Origin: Alphaproteobacteria bacterium
GTDB taxonomy: Bacteria; Pseudomonadota; Alphaproteobacteria; Sphingomonadales; Emcibacteraceae
Assembly: GCA_002401545.1 (NCBI GenBank)
Contig: NVTJ01000014.1
Location: 1-11,011, forward strand
Length of the DNA: 11,011 nucleotides
Direction of reading: 5' to 3'
The notes under the pieces were generated by a model. That model was not told where the DNA came from. It worked only from the letters and a program-made list of their open reading frames with translations, and did not search any database. Numbering within the stretch: position 1 is the first letter of the stretch; each line of letters opens with the position of its first letter. Of the stretch, positions 1 through 5,998 are shown piece by piece. A program made the translations under genes and the position numbers.

Positions 1-63
1 TCGGGCCAGTTTTTTTCCATTCACATAGATATGCGCATGCCCCTGCCCCGCTACTAAGTGTAA
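1..63 (-). pseudogene. Remnant of a gene with a GHAHIYVNGKK-type motif, lacking its 5' end
   Basis: Read on the minus strand, these bases give 21 codons whose protein contains VAGQGHAHIYVNGKKLAR and run off the left edge of the window. The composition is clearly GC-richer than the DNA that follows. The peptide looks like real protein: a His-x-His pair followed by a beta-strand-like IYVNGKKLAR. I recall similar G-H-A-H-x-Y-x-N-G-x-K stretches in small proteobacterial proteins of uncertain, perhaps metal-related, function, but I cannot name the family. An in-frame stop (TAA, minus strand, 64-66) lies one codon upstream of the recognisable part and no ATG, GTG or TTG start remains. The 5' part therefore seems to be missing, as expected if AT-rich DNA was inserted or recombined at about position 60. 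Chance coding in 63 bases cannot be excluded. Confidence 0.4.
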
Positions 64-143
64 TTATAATATTCTTTTCAAAAGAGATAATCTTCATCAT
101 TCTATTCAAATCAGACTTTATGAAGAGGTCTTATTACATAATT

Positions 144-150
144 AGAAGGA
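144..150 (+). promoter_or_regulatory. Ribosome binding site of the GntR-type regulator
   Basis: AGAAGGA ends six bases before the ATG at 157, which supports that start. A TATAAT hexamer at 65-70 could be a -10 element for this gene, but no convincing -35 is seen at the right distance. Confidence 0.6.
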
Positions 151-156
151 AGAAAG

Positions 157-807
157 ATGCAGATATCTACTACTTGTCGATATAAAAAAGTTGAAGAAAA
201 TAACGTATATGAGAGCATAAAAAAATTAATTTTGCAGCAAGCACTCCCCTTAGGTAAAAGAATTTATATTGAACCACTTGCAGATGAATTAGGTGTCAGT
301 AATACACCGGTACGCGAAGCACTTATTCAACTTTCCACAGAAAGGATCATTAAAAATGAACCTTATGCGGGATTTTTTACAAAAGAAGTTTCCGAAAGGG
401 AAATTAGAAATCTCTACACCTTAAATTTAACTTTGTTAGAATTATCATTAAGTCTTGTTAGAAATGATGGGCAGGTACCAGGTATGTTAAAACCACCCAA
501 ATTTTTTGAAGAACAGTCACCTAATGAAACCAACACCCCAAATATTGAAGTGCAAATTCTAAATGATCTATTCATGCATATTTCTAAACAGTCAGGAAAT
601 GATGACGTTATTTATGGAATTCGAAACATAAATGACCGTATAAATATTATTCGTCTGCAGGAATATGACCTTATTCCAGATTGGCACGATGGTTTAGTGA
701 AATTATGTCAATTATACCATCAAAAAAATATTGTAGAATTAAAACATGCCTTAAAGCTATATCATGAGAGAGTAATTTTTTTTTGCCTGATATTATACTA
801 TCATTAA
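157..807 (+). CDS. GntR-family (FadR/FCD-like) transcriptional regulator
   Basis: A DNA-binding regulator, probably controlling the lasso operon downstream. Residues about 15-78 form a GntR winged helix-turn-helix: the pattern LADELGVSNTPVREAL (41-56) followed by an L-x(4)-I segment and GFFTKEVSE is the classic recognition-helix and wing signature. The remaining 130 or so residues are mostly helical and are the size of an FCD-type effector domain, but they are divergent and I see no clear metal-binding His set. The ATG at 157 has a strong ribosome binding site. The end is odd: nine T (776-784) near the stop lead to the residues IFFCLILYYH. With ten T the frame would instead end in LPDIILSLRRARSEYS at 831-833, which looks more like a natural regulator terminus. 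A frameshift, slippage or sequencing error is possible. GntR-type regulators are known neighbours of proteobacterial lasso loci. The effector is unknown. Confidence 0.85.
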   Translation: MQISTTCRYKKVEENNVYESIKKLILQQALPLGKRIYIEPLADELGVSNTPVREALIQLSTERIIKNEPYAGFFTKEVSEREIRNLYTLNLTLLELSLSLVRNDGQVPGMLKPPKFFEEQSPNETNTPNIEVQILNDLFMHISKQSGNDDVIYGIRNINDRINIIRLQEYDLIPDWHDGLVKLCQLYHQKNIVELKHALKLYHERVIFFCLILYYH

Positions 808-824
808 GACGAGCTAGGTCTGAA

Positions 825-850
825 TATTCTTAGCAAGAATACTATTTTTT
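825..850 (+). terminator. AT-rich hairpin with T-run after the regulator gene
   Basis: TATTCTT (825-831) and AAGAATA (835-841) are perfect inverted arms around a 3-base loop, followed by CTA and six T (845-850). This resembles a weak Rho-independent terminator for the regulator gene. The alternative-frame stop of that gene (831-833) lies inside it. Confidence 0.5.
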
Positions 851-895
851 ATTCATACTAAATAGTAATCACAAATAAATATGGGTTTAGAGACT

Positions 896-920
896 CTGGT
901 TTTAAGTAATGTAAAACCGG
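896..920. promoter_or_regulatory. Inverted repeat, candidate GntR operator
   Basis: GGTTTTA (898-904) and TAAAACC (912-918) are perfect inverted arms separated by seven bases. The symmetry extends outward by one G-T wobble and one C-G pair. It lies upstream of a TATAAT hexamer and of the exporter gene, where an operator for a dimeric GntR-type repressor would be expected. It could equally be an RNA hairpin. The operator role is inference. Confidence 0.35.
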
Positions 921-951
921 GATGATTATCTGTGCCTAATTATATAAATAA

Positions 952-957
952 TATAAT
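952..957 (+). promoter_or_regulatory. Candidate -10 element for the D-B-C operon
   Basis: A perfect TATAAT lies 116 bases before the exporter start. Upstream sequence at -35 spacing is poor, and the region is so AT-rich that chance matches are common, so this is only a plausible promoter. It may need an activator or be under GntR control through the inverted repeat just upstream. Confidence 0.3.
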
Positions 958-1073
958 GTTTTTATATAGTTAAATGTTATGCACGGCAAAATATACTGGT
1001 TATCATTTATTAAGTTCATCGTTCTAAATGAGCATGAAGAAAACTGATCTTCAGATTATAGAAAATTGAAGTT

Positions 1074-2960
1074 ATGATAAGAACTTTACAACAAACATTA
1101 TTGCTAGGTTGGAATGAGGCTGATAATTTTGTAAAAAAACGGTTAATCCTGGTTTTCTTTCTTATAATAATAACCGCTGCTTTCTCAGCACTAGCCCCAA
1201 TTGCCCTTAAGTATTCTATAGACGGATTTAGTGCCAAAGAGCTTAATATAGCTGACCAAAAATCATTTCAAGCTTGGGATATTTTGTCACAACCAAATGA
1301 AATATTCAGTCCTATAATTCTTATCATATTTTATATATTTTGTTTGTGGATTTCTAAAAGTAGTGAGGAAATAAAATGGTTTTTTTATGGTACTGCTGAT
1401 CAAAGAATAAAACGCAACATTAGTAAACGCCTATTTGGTCATGTTCTGAAGTTACCTTTAGCTTTTCATCTAGATCGTAAATCCGGGGCATTAAACCAGA
1501 CTCTTGTGCAGGGTATCACTGGCTACAGCATGTTGTTAAATATTATTACTTTTACCATTCTTCCTGTCTTGTTGGAAATTACATTTATCAGCATTATTTT
1601 AGCTCTCTTACTACCTACGGTTTTTCTTGTCTTACTCGTTTTTTCTGTAATTGTTTATGCAGCAGCCTTTTATTTTGGCGGGGTTCAGATTAATGAGCCA
1701 ATTAAGGAGGTGTCTACAAATGAGGTCGAGTCATACGCGACCCTTATGGATTGCCTACTTAACAGTGAGACTGTTAAGTATTTTACTGCAGAAAATTATG
1801 TCAATAATCAATATGACGCTCGTTTAGCTAAAGCAGAACTTGGCTGGGCTTCTTTTTATGAGCGTAAAACTAAGAATGGTTTTCTCGTTTCTTGTATATT
1901 TGCCATATCGCTTGGGTCCGCTGTTGTGCTTGCTGGAAATAACGTAATGCAGGAAACAATGACCATTGGAGATTTTGTACTTATTAATACATATATGCTG
2001 CAAATTATTCGTCCGATGGAGGCATTGGGTAAGGCATTCCAGGGGGCTGTTCATGGGCTAGCCTTTATAGAAAAAATGCTTGGCCTTTTGAATACTGAAA
2101 CAGAGAATTTTACTGAAGCACACGGGAAGGATAGTTCCATAATCCATTCTTTAGATGCTGTAAATTTTCCCCCGAAGATAGATGGAGGGGAACTAGCATT
2201 TGAGGACGTGAGTTTTTCTTACAAGTCTGAGATATGCATCAATAATAAGCCCCTTCTAAAGAAAATAAATTTTGTCATCAAGCCAGGAAAGGTGACGGCC
2301 ATTGTTGGTCATAGTGGTTCCGGAAAGTCCTCAATAATTAGACTGCTTCTTAAGTTTTTTGAACAAACCTCAGGAGATATATTGTTAAATGGAATATCGA
2401 CAAATAAAATCCCATTATCCACTCTACGTCAGTATATAGCGGTCGTACCACAAGACACCATACTGTTTAATAATAGCATTGCTTATAATATTGGGTTTGG
2501 TAAAGAAGACGCTACTTTGACCGAAATTGAGGACGCCGCTAAAAAAGCTCATATCCATGACAAAATTATGGCAATGCCTCTTGGGTACCAAACTATTGTT
2601 GGTGAGAGAGGCCTGAAACTCTCTGGTGGCGAAAAACAAAGAATATCTATTGCAAGAGCCTCTTTGAAAAACCCTTTAATTTTTGTTTTTGATGAAGCAA
2701 CTAGCTCTTTAGATTCCGAAACAGAAAGACAGGTTCTTGATAACCTGATTAAGGTTTCAAAAAACACAACTACCCTCATCATTACGCATCGTTTGTCAAC
2801 TGTGGTGCATGCAGATGAAATTTTAGTATTGAGTGAGGGGGAGTTTATAGAGCGTGGTCGCCACGAGTATTTGCTACGTGCAAAAGGCATTTACGCCAAC
2901 ATGTGGAATGCTCAGAATTGCACCCAAAGAGAAACAAACATTGAAAAACTAGTCGTATAA
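1074..2960 (+). CDS. Lasso peptide ABC exporter (D protein), Atm1-like half transporter
   Basis: An ATP-driven inner-membrane exporter, inferred to secrete the mature lasso peptide and protect the producer. The N-terminal 320 or so residues carry several strongly hydrophobic spans (for example about 23-45, 80-95, 160-205 and 270-315), as in a six-helix exporter domain. ILPVLLEI near residue 165-172 and the later ETVKYFTAENY are typical of the Atm1/HMT1 branch rather than ordinary bacteriocin exporters, and there is no N-terminal C39 peptidase. The nucleotide-binding domain is complete: Walker A GHSGSGKSS (412-420), Q-loop Gln460, signature LSGGEKQR (516-523), Walker B with Asp540-Glu541, and switch His572 in ITHR. 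The length of 628 residues is normal. The ribosome binding site is weak; an in-frame stop just upstream fixes ATG 1074 as the first start. It is the first gene of a compact operon, 30 bases before B. Confidence 0.9.
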   Translation: MIRTLQQTLLLGWNEADNFVKKRLILVFFLIIITAAFSALAPIALKYSIDGFSAKELNIADQKSFQAWDILSQPNEIFSPIILIIFYIFCLWISKSSEEIKWFFYGTADQRIKRNISKRLFGHVLKLPLAFHLDRKSGALNQTLVQGITGYSMLLNIITFTILPVLLEITFISIILALLLPTVFLVLLVFSVIVYAAAFYFGGVQINEPIKEVSTNEVESYATLMDCLLNSETVKYFTAENYVNNQYDARLAKAELGWASFYERKTKNGFLVSCIFAISLGSAVVLAGNNVMQETMTIGDFVLINTYMLQIIRPMEALGKAFQGAVHGLAFIEKMLGLLNTETENFTEAHGKDSSIIHSLDAVNFPPKIDGGELAFEDVSFSYKSEICINNKPLLKKINFVIKPGKVTAIVGHSGSGKSSIIRLLLKFFEQTSGDILLNGISTNKIPLSTLRQYIAVVPQDTILFNNSIAYNIGFGKEDATLTEIEDAAKKAHIHDKIMAMPLGYQTIVGERGLKLSGGEKQRISIARASLKNPLIFVFDEATSSLDSETERQVLDNLIKVSKNTTTLIITHRLSTVVHADEILVLSEGEFIERGRHEYLLRAKGIYANMWNAQNCTQRETNIEKLVV

Positions 2961-2990
2961 CTGAATGAAAAATTTAATAAGGCATTAGAA

Positions 2991-3719
2991 ATGACACAAT
3001 CATTATCAGAAATGAGATCTCGGTTTTTTTTAGAAAAGCATATTTTTTACCAAAATGTGGATGGTCATTTTATCGTACTTGATTTACGGAAAAATGAATA
3101 TTTCCTGCTTTTAGAGCCAGAAAAATACGCATTCCAAGTTCTTTTTGGAAACCAATCCACGCTCGGGAAGAGCCATCCATATGAGCTGGAACAAACCATT
3201 GGAAAATTACTAAGTAAAGAAATAATAACCGATTGTGCCAATAAAGCGAAACACGGCTCTCCTTCACAATTGCCGCCTGTTTCTCAAGATATGAATGAGT
3301 ATTTTGTTGATGGTATTCCAAAAATCAGAATTCAGCATGTATGGAAATGTTTAAAGGCATTTTTATACACGAAGTTAATTTGGTGGCTCAATCCTATGGA
3401 AGGGGTAATCCGCAAGCTCGCAAAACGCAAAGAGCGCGAATTAGCAAAAAAGCCACAAGAAGTGAATTTTGAGAAGACCCGAGAACTCGTAGAGGTATTT
3501 CGTGTCTTGAGGGGGCTATTTTACACTGTTCAAGATGAGTGCTTATTTGACTCATTAACGATGATTAACTTTTTAGCTTCATATGGCATTTATCCACAAT
3601 TGGTTTTTGGCGTTCAAATGGGACCGTTTTCGGCCCACGCTTGGGTGCAAAATGGGGATAGAATTTATAATGGTCATATTTTTCAAGCATCTGCCTTTAA
3701 ACCAATTATGACTGTCTAA
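2991..3719 (+). CDS. Lasso peptide leader peptidase (fused RRE plus transglutaminase-like B protein)
   Basis: This enzyme recognises the precursor leader and cuts it off in front of core Gly1. Residues about 12-85 look like a PqqD-like RiPP recognition element: strands HIFYQNVDGHFIVLDLRK and EYFLLL, then helical segments. Residues about 160-242 are the cysteine-peptidase (transglutaminase-like) domain, with Cys184 in QDECLFDSL, the GV-x(3)-PFSAHAWV block containing His216, and a terminal KPIMTV. The one-piece arrangement is the proteobacterial form; Gram-positive loci usually split it in two. Odd point: the usual catalytic Asp lies 12 residues after the His in an N-D motif, but here that position reads N-G (Gly228). 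Asp223 is the nearest acidic residue, so the triad may be altered. At 242 residues it is near the normal fused length. It lies 30 bases after D and 13 before C, so co-transcription is very likely. Confidence 0.9.
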   Translation: MTQSLSEMRSRFFLEKHIFYQNVDGHFIVLDLRKNEYFLLLEPEKYAFQVLFGNQSTLGKSHPYELEQTIGKLLSKEIITDCANKAKHGSPSQLPPVSQDMNEYFVDGIPKIRIQHVWKCLKAFLYTKLIWWLNPMEGVIRKLAKRKERELAKKPQEVNFEKTRELVEVFRVLRGLFYTVQDECLFDSLTMINFLASYGIYPQLVFGVQMGPFSAHAWVQNGDRIYNGHIFQASAFKPIMTV

Positions 3720-3721
3720 CA

Positions 3722-3726
3722 AAGGA
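3722..3726 (+). promoter_or_regulatory. Ribosome binding site of the cyclase gene
   Basis: AAGGA in the 13-base gap after the B stop codon lies six bases before ATG 3733, supporting that start and tight coupling of B and C. Confidence 0.6.
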
Positions 3727-3732
3727 ATTAAA

Positions 3733-5574
3733 ATGTATCGCTATATAACCATCGTTTGGAATGAAGATAGTCAACAGGTTGCAGAAACCGCAAAATTCCT
3801 AAAAGGCTATTTTGAAGGCACGGAAATCCCATGGGAAGTTGCTTATGATGGTAGAGGGCTCTTAGTACTTCATACGGGAGAGGAGAAAAACCGGATGCAA
3901 GCTTATCCTTTGTGCTTGAACGGTGATCAAACTGGAGGCGTTGTTCTAGGTAAGCTTCTAAACCGAGAAAGTGACTTGGAGCGAGTAGCTAAAAACGCAG
4001 ACTTGAATCCCATAGAATCTCAAAAAATCATTAATAGTAATGGACGACATCTAGTGGATGAATATTGGGGATCTTATGTGGCGTTTTTTCAGTCGGGAAA
4101 ACAGAAATATGTTCAGGTCGACCCTATAGGTATTTTTTCTTGCTTCAGTACATCTTACCGTGACGTTGAGATATATTTCACTTACCTACCTGATGTCGCA
4201 TCGTGTAAATTTTTAAATTTCTCAGTCGACTGGATGGGGTTGGCTAAAACTATGATCAATCGTTCCGATCAAACAAGCGTACCAATGAATGAAATTACCA
4301 AAATTCTTCCTGGGCAATGTTTGACCATAACACCAGAAATCACATCTAAGAAATTCTATTGGAACCCACAGAAAATATCACAAACTGATGTGATTGAGGA
4401 TGTGGAAGAAGCCGCCAGAACTTTACGCCAATGTATGCTGAGTACCGTTGCATCATTAGCGGAGCCCTACAATAATATTATTAATCAGATCGGGGGACTA
4501 GATTCATCAATTATACTGGCAAGTTTGGGGGAAATTTCTACACCGCTCGAAATCGCCTGCCTTAACCTTTATGAGGATTCCCCTTGTGGAGATGAAAGAT
4601 ATTTTGCTCGACAGGCCGCAGATCATGTGGGGGTGCCGCTTATTGAATATAAAAAAGAAATGCAGAAGTTGAGTTTTGATGACATTTCTATGGTTCCCAT
4701 AACCACGTCACCAACTGATTATTCTTTTAGACCAAGGTATGTGAATTTTCTTTCTAGAACTTTAAAAGAAAGAGGCGCTCAAGCTATGTTTAATGGCACA
4801 GGTGGTGATGAAATATTATATGGGTATGGTAAGGACTACGCTCCCATAGATTACATTAAAAGCCATGGTATACGCCCTCCGTTATTCTCTATTATAATGG
4901 AAGCCTCTCGCATGCAGAATAGATCTATTTGGTCTATTCTGCCGGGTATAATTCAAGGCGGGTTTGGTAAAAATAGATTCGATGTGGATAGCACATTACG
5001 TACCAGTCTACTTGCAGAAAGTGTTGAAGATGAGATCAATAAGAAGGAGATAGCGCATCCTTGGCTTGAATTCAGGGATAATGTTACTCCTGGAAAGATT
5101 GATCATATATCCCCCTTGACAAGTGGCCTATATAATAGAGAAAACGCAGTTTCACCGGAAGGTTACTTTACAACAATTTATCCTTATTTATCTCAGCCAG
5201 TGATTGAAACCTGCTTGCGAATTCCACTATGGCTAATGATGGCTAATGGCCAAAATCGAGGTTTGGCACGTAAAGCTTTTAAAAATTATTTACCGCCAGA
5301 AGTTATATGGAGAGGAACAAAGTCAGTAGGAAGTAATTTCTTGTGGTCTTTCACCTTAGAAAATCTCGATGTAATACAAGATCTGCTCATGGATGGAGAA
5401 TTGGTAAAGGCAGGTTTTATCAATCGCCGGAATTTGGAAAAAGTTTTGAAGAGGGAACATAATATCGAAAAAAGGGATTTTGCTTTCTTACATTTTTATT
5501 TAATTGCGGAAATCTGGGCCAGAAAAATGAAGGGTGAGACCTTCACAGAGTTTACCCAATCTGAAGTGGCCTAG
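3733..5574 (+). CDS. Lasso peptide cyclase (asparagine synthetase-like C protein)
   Basis: This is the macrolactam synthetase of the pathway. It adenylates the side-chain carboxylate of core Glu9 with ATP and lets the Gly1 amine attack, closing the ring around the tail. The first 200 or so residues match a degenerate glutaminase-like domain (DEYWGSYVAFF, VDPIGIFSCF) and lack the N-terminal nucleophilic Cys (the protein begins M-Y-R), as expected for lasso cyclases, which use no free ammonia. The synthetase domain starts near 220, with the PP-loop GGLDSS (254-259, Asp257) and the second motif NGTGGDE (354-360, Asp359). Odd point: the residue before GGLDS is Ile253 (ATC, 4489-4491) where the family nearly always has Ser. 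The length of 613 residues is normal. The gene is apparently intact and is the last of the D-B-C run; the precursor follows after 179 bases. Confidence 0.92.
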   Translation: MYRYITIVWNEDSQQVAETAKFLKGYFEGTEIPWEVAYDGRGLLVLHTGEEKNRMQAYPLCLNGDQTGGVVLGKLLNRESDLERVAKNADLNPIESQKIINSNGRHLVDEYWGSYVAFFQSGKQKYVQVDPIGIFSCFSTSYRDVEIYFTYLPDVASCKFLNFSVDWMGLAKTMINRSDQTSVPMNEITKILPGQCLTITPEITSKKFYWNPQKISQTDVIEDVEEAARTLRQCMLSTVASLAEPYNNIINQIGGLDSSIILASLGEISTPLEIACLNLYEDSPCGDERYFARQAADHVGVPLIEYKKEMQKLSFDDISMVPITTSPTDYSFRPRYVNFLSRTLKERGAQAMFNGTGGDEILYGYGKDYAPIDYIKSHGIRPPLFSIIMEASRMQNRSIWSILPGIIQGGFGKNRFDVDSTLRTSLLAESVEDEINKKEIAHPWLEFRDNVTPGKIDHISPLTSGLYNRENAVSPEGYFTTIYPYLSQPVIETCLRIPLWLMMANGQNRGLARKAFKNYLPPEVIWRGTKSVGSNFLWSFTLENLDVIQDLLMDGELVKAGFINRRNLEKVLKREHNIEKRDFAFLHFYLIAEIWARKMKGETFTEFTQSEVA

Positions 5575-5594
5575 ATCCTCTATTCGTTTGTTTA

Positions 5595-5625
5595 ATACCG
5601 ATATTTTTGAAAAGAATAATGGTAT
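5595..5625 (+). other. Hairpin between cyclase and precursor genes
   Basis: The segments 5595-5605 and 5615-5625 can pair over 11 positions around a 9-base loop, with one G-U wobble and one A-A mismatch. There is no T-run after it, so it is not a standard terminator. It could mark an mRNA processing or stabilising site that lets the short precursor message accumulate above the enzyme message. That role is inference. Confidence 0.35.
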
Positions 5626-5669
5626 ATATACTCGTCTTCATTTCAAAATAATATATTAATATTATAGGG

Positions 5670-5699
5670 TTGAGAAATTATATGGAATAATTCTATTAT
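5670..5699 (+). promoter_or_regulatory. Candidate promoter of the precursor gene
   Basis: TTGAGA (5670-5675) and TATTAT (5694-5699) are separated by 18 bases and each differs from the sigma-70 consensus at one position. The pair lies 55 bases before the precursor ATG. A separate promoter would fit the need for more precursor than enzyme. The local AT-richness makes false matches easy. Confidence 0.4.
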
Positions 5700-5753
5700 A
5701 TATTTGTCGAAATCATTCGGCGCAATTATGATTAAATAATTAAAAAGGAAAAT

Positions 5754-5855
5754 ATGATGATAAAACTTGGGAAAGTATCAAAAGCGACTAAGGGTTTTAA
5801 AATAAACTGGTTCATTGAGCCTGTAACATTGGAACCGGGTCCAATAATTGCTTAA
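5754..5855 (+). CDS. Lasso peptide precursor (A protein), 33 residues
   Basis: The substrate of the B, C and D proteins. The reading frame has two adjacent ATGs (5754 and 5757); AAGGA at 5745-5749 is better spaced for the second, so the peptide has 32 or 33 residues. An in-frame stop at 5733-5735 excludes a longer product. The leader is MMIKLGKVSKATK. Its G-K-V-S-K-A-T-K block followed by Gly matches the lasso pattern G-x(5)-T-x-G, with Thr at the diagnostic -2 position, and resembles the lariatin leader end (GKFARTTA before G). The predicted core is GFKINWFIEPVTLEPGPIIA: Gly1 and Glu9 allow a nine-residue ring, leaving an 11-residue tail, and no other acidic residue falls at 7-9. There are no cysteines, so this is a class II lasso peptide. 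The leader lacks the upstream Y-x-x-P part often bound by the recognition domain. Identification rests on motif and context, which agree strongly. Confidence 0.9.
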   Translation: MMIKLGKVSKATKGFKINWFIEPVTLEPGPIIA

Positions 5856-5893
5856 TTAGTTCGTACTGTATGTATCGAATTATAAAAGTAGAG

Positions 5894-5932
5894 AATTAGG
5901 GAACATGGGCAATAAGTTGATGTTTCCTAATT
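5894..5932 (+). terminator. Stem-loop after the precursor gene
   Basis: Arms 5894-5906 and 5920-5932 pair over 13 bases with a single G-U wobble around a 13-base loop, 38 bases after the precursor stop. A modest T-rich stretch follows. It is either the transcription end of the lasso unit or a 3' stabilising hairpin for a short abundant message. Confidence 0.55.
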
Positions 5933-5998
5933 TCTATATATGTTATTATTCAGAATTATATGGCAGTAAAATTTATTAATTGAATAGCCCCCAGTTTA

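Larger units (their letters stand above)
808..1073. other. Non-coding region between regulator and transport operon
   Basis: 266 AT-rich bases with no credible gene. It holds the terminator-like hairpin (825-850), a short symmetric sequence TACTA-AA-TAGTA at about 857-868, a second inverted repeat at 896-920 and a TATAAT hexamer at 952-957. The very short reading frames here have no lasso-precursor T-x-G motif. This is the logical place for the D-B-C promoter and for the operator of the GntR-family protein. Confidence 0.6.

Noticed and set aside
1028..1069. 13-codon frame MSMKKTDLQIIEN ending four bases before the exporter ATG, considered as a leader peptide or coupling frame
   Set aside because: No ribosome binding site, no recognisable motif, and such short frames are expected by chance in AT-rich DNA.
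2549..2890. 113-codon open frame on the minus strand inside the exporter gene
   Set aside because: It is opposite the conserved ABC ATPase motifs, so it is a shadow of real coding sequence.
1074..2960. True Atm1-type Fe-S or glutathione-compound exporter unrelated to the lasso genes
   Set aside because: The sequence is Atm1-like, but it is 30 bp from B in the same operon and an exporter is expected for the pathway; retained as the D protein, with the subfamily noted.
5907..5979. Small frame starting ATG at 5905 (MGNKLMFPNFYICYY...) after the precursor, with AGGGA nearby, considered as a second peptide
   Set aside because: It starts inside the stem-loop after the precursor, has no T-x-G leader motif or ring acceptor, and the purine stretch is explained by the hairpin arm.
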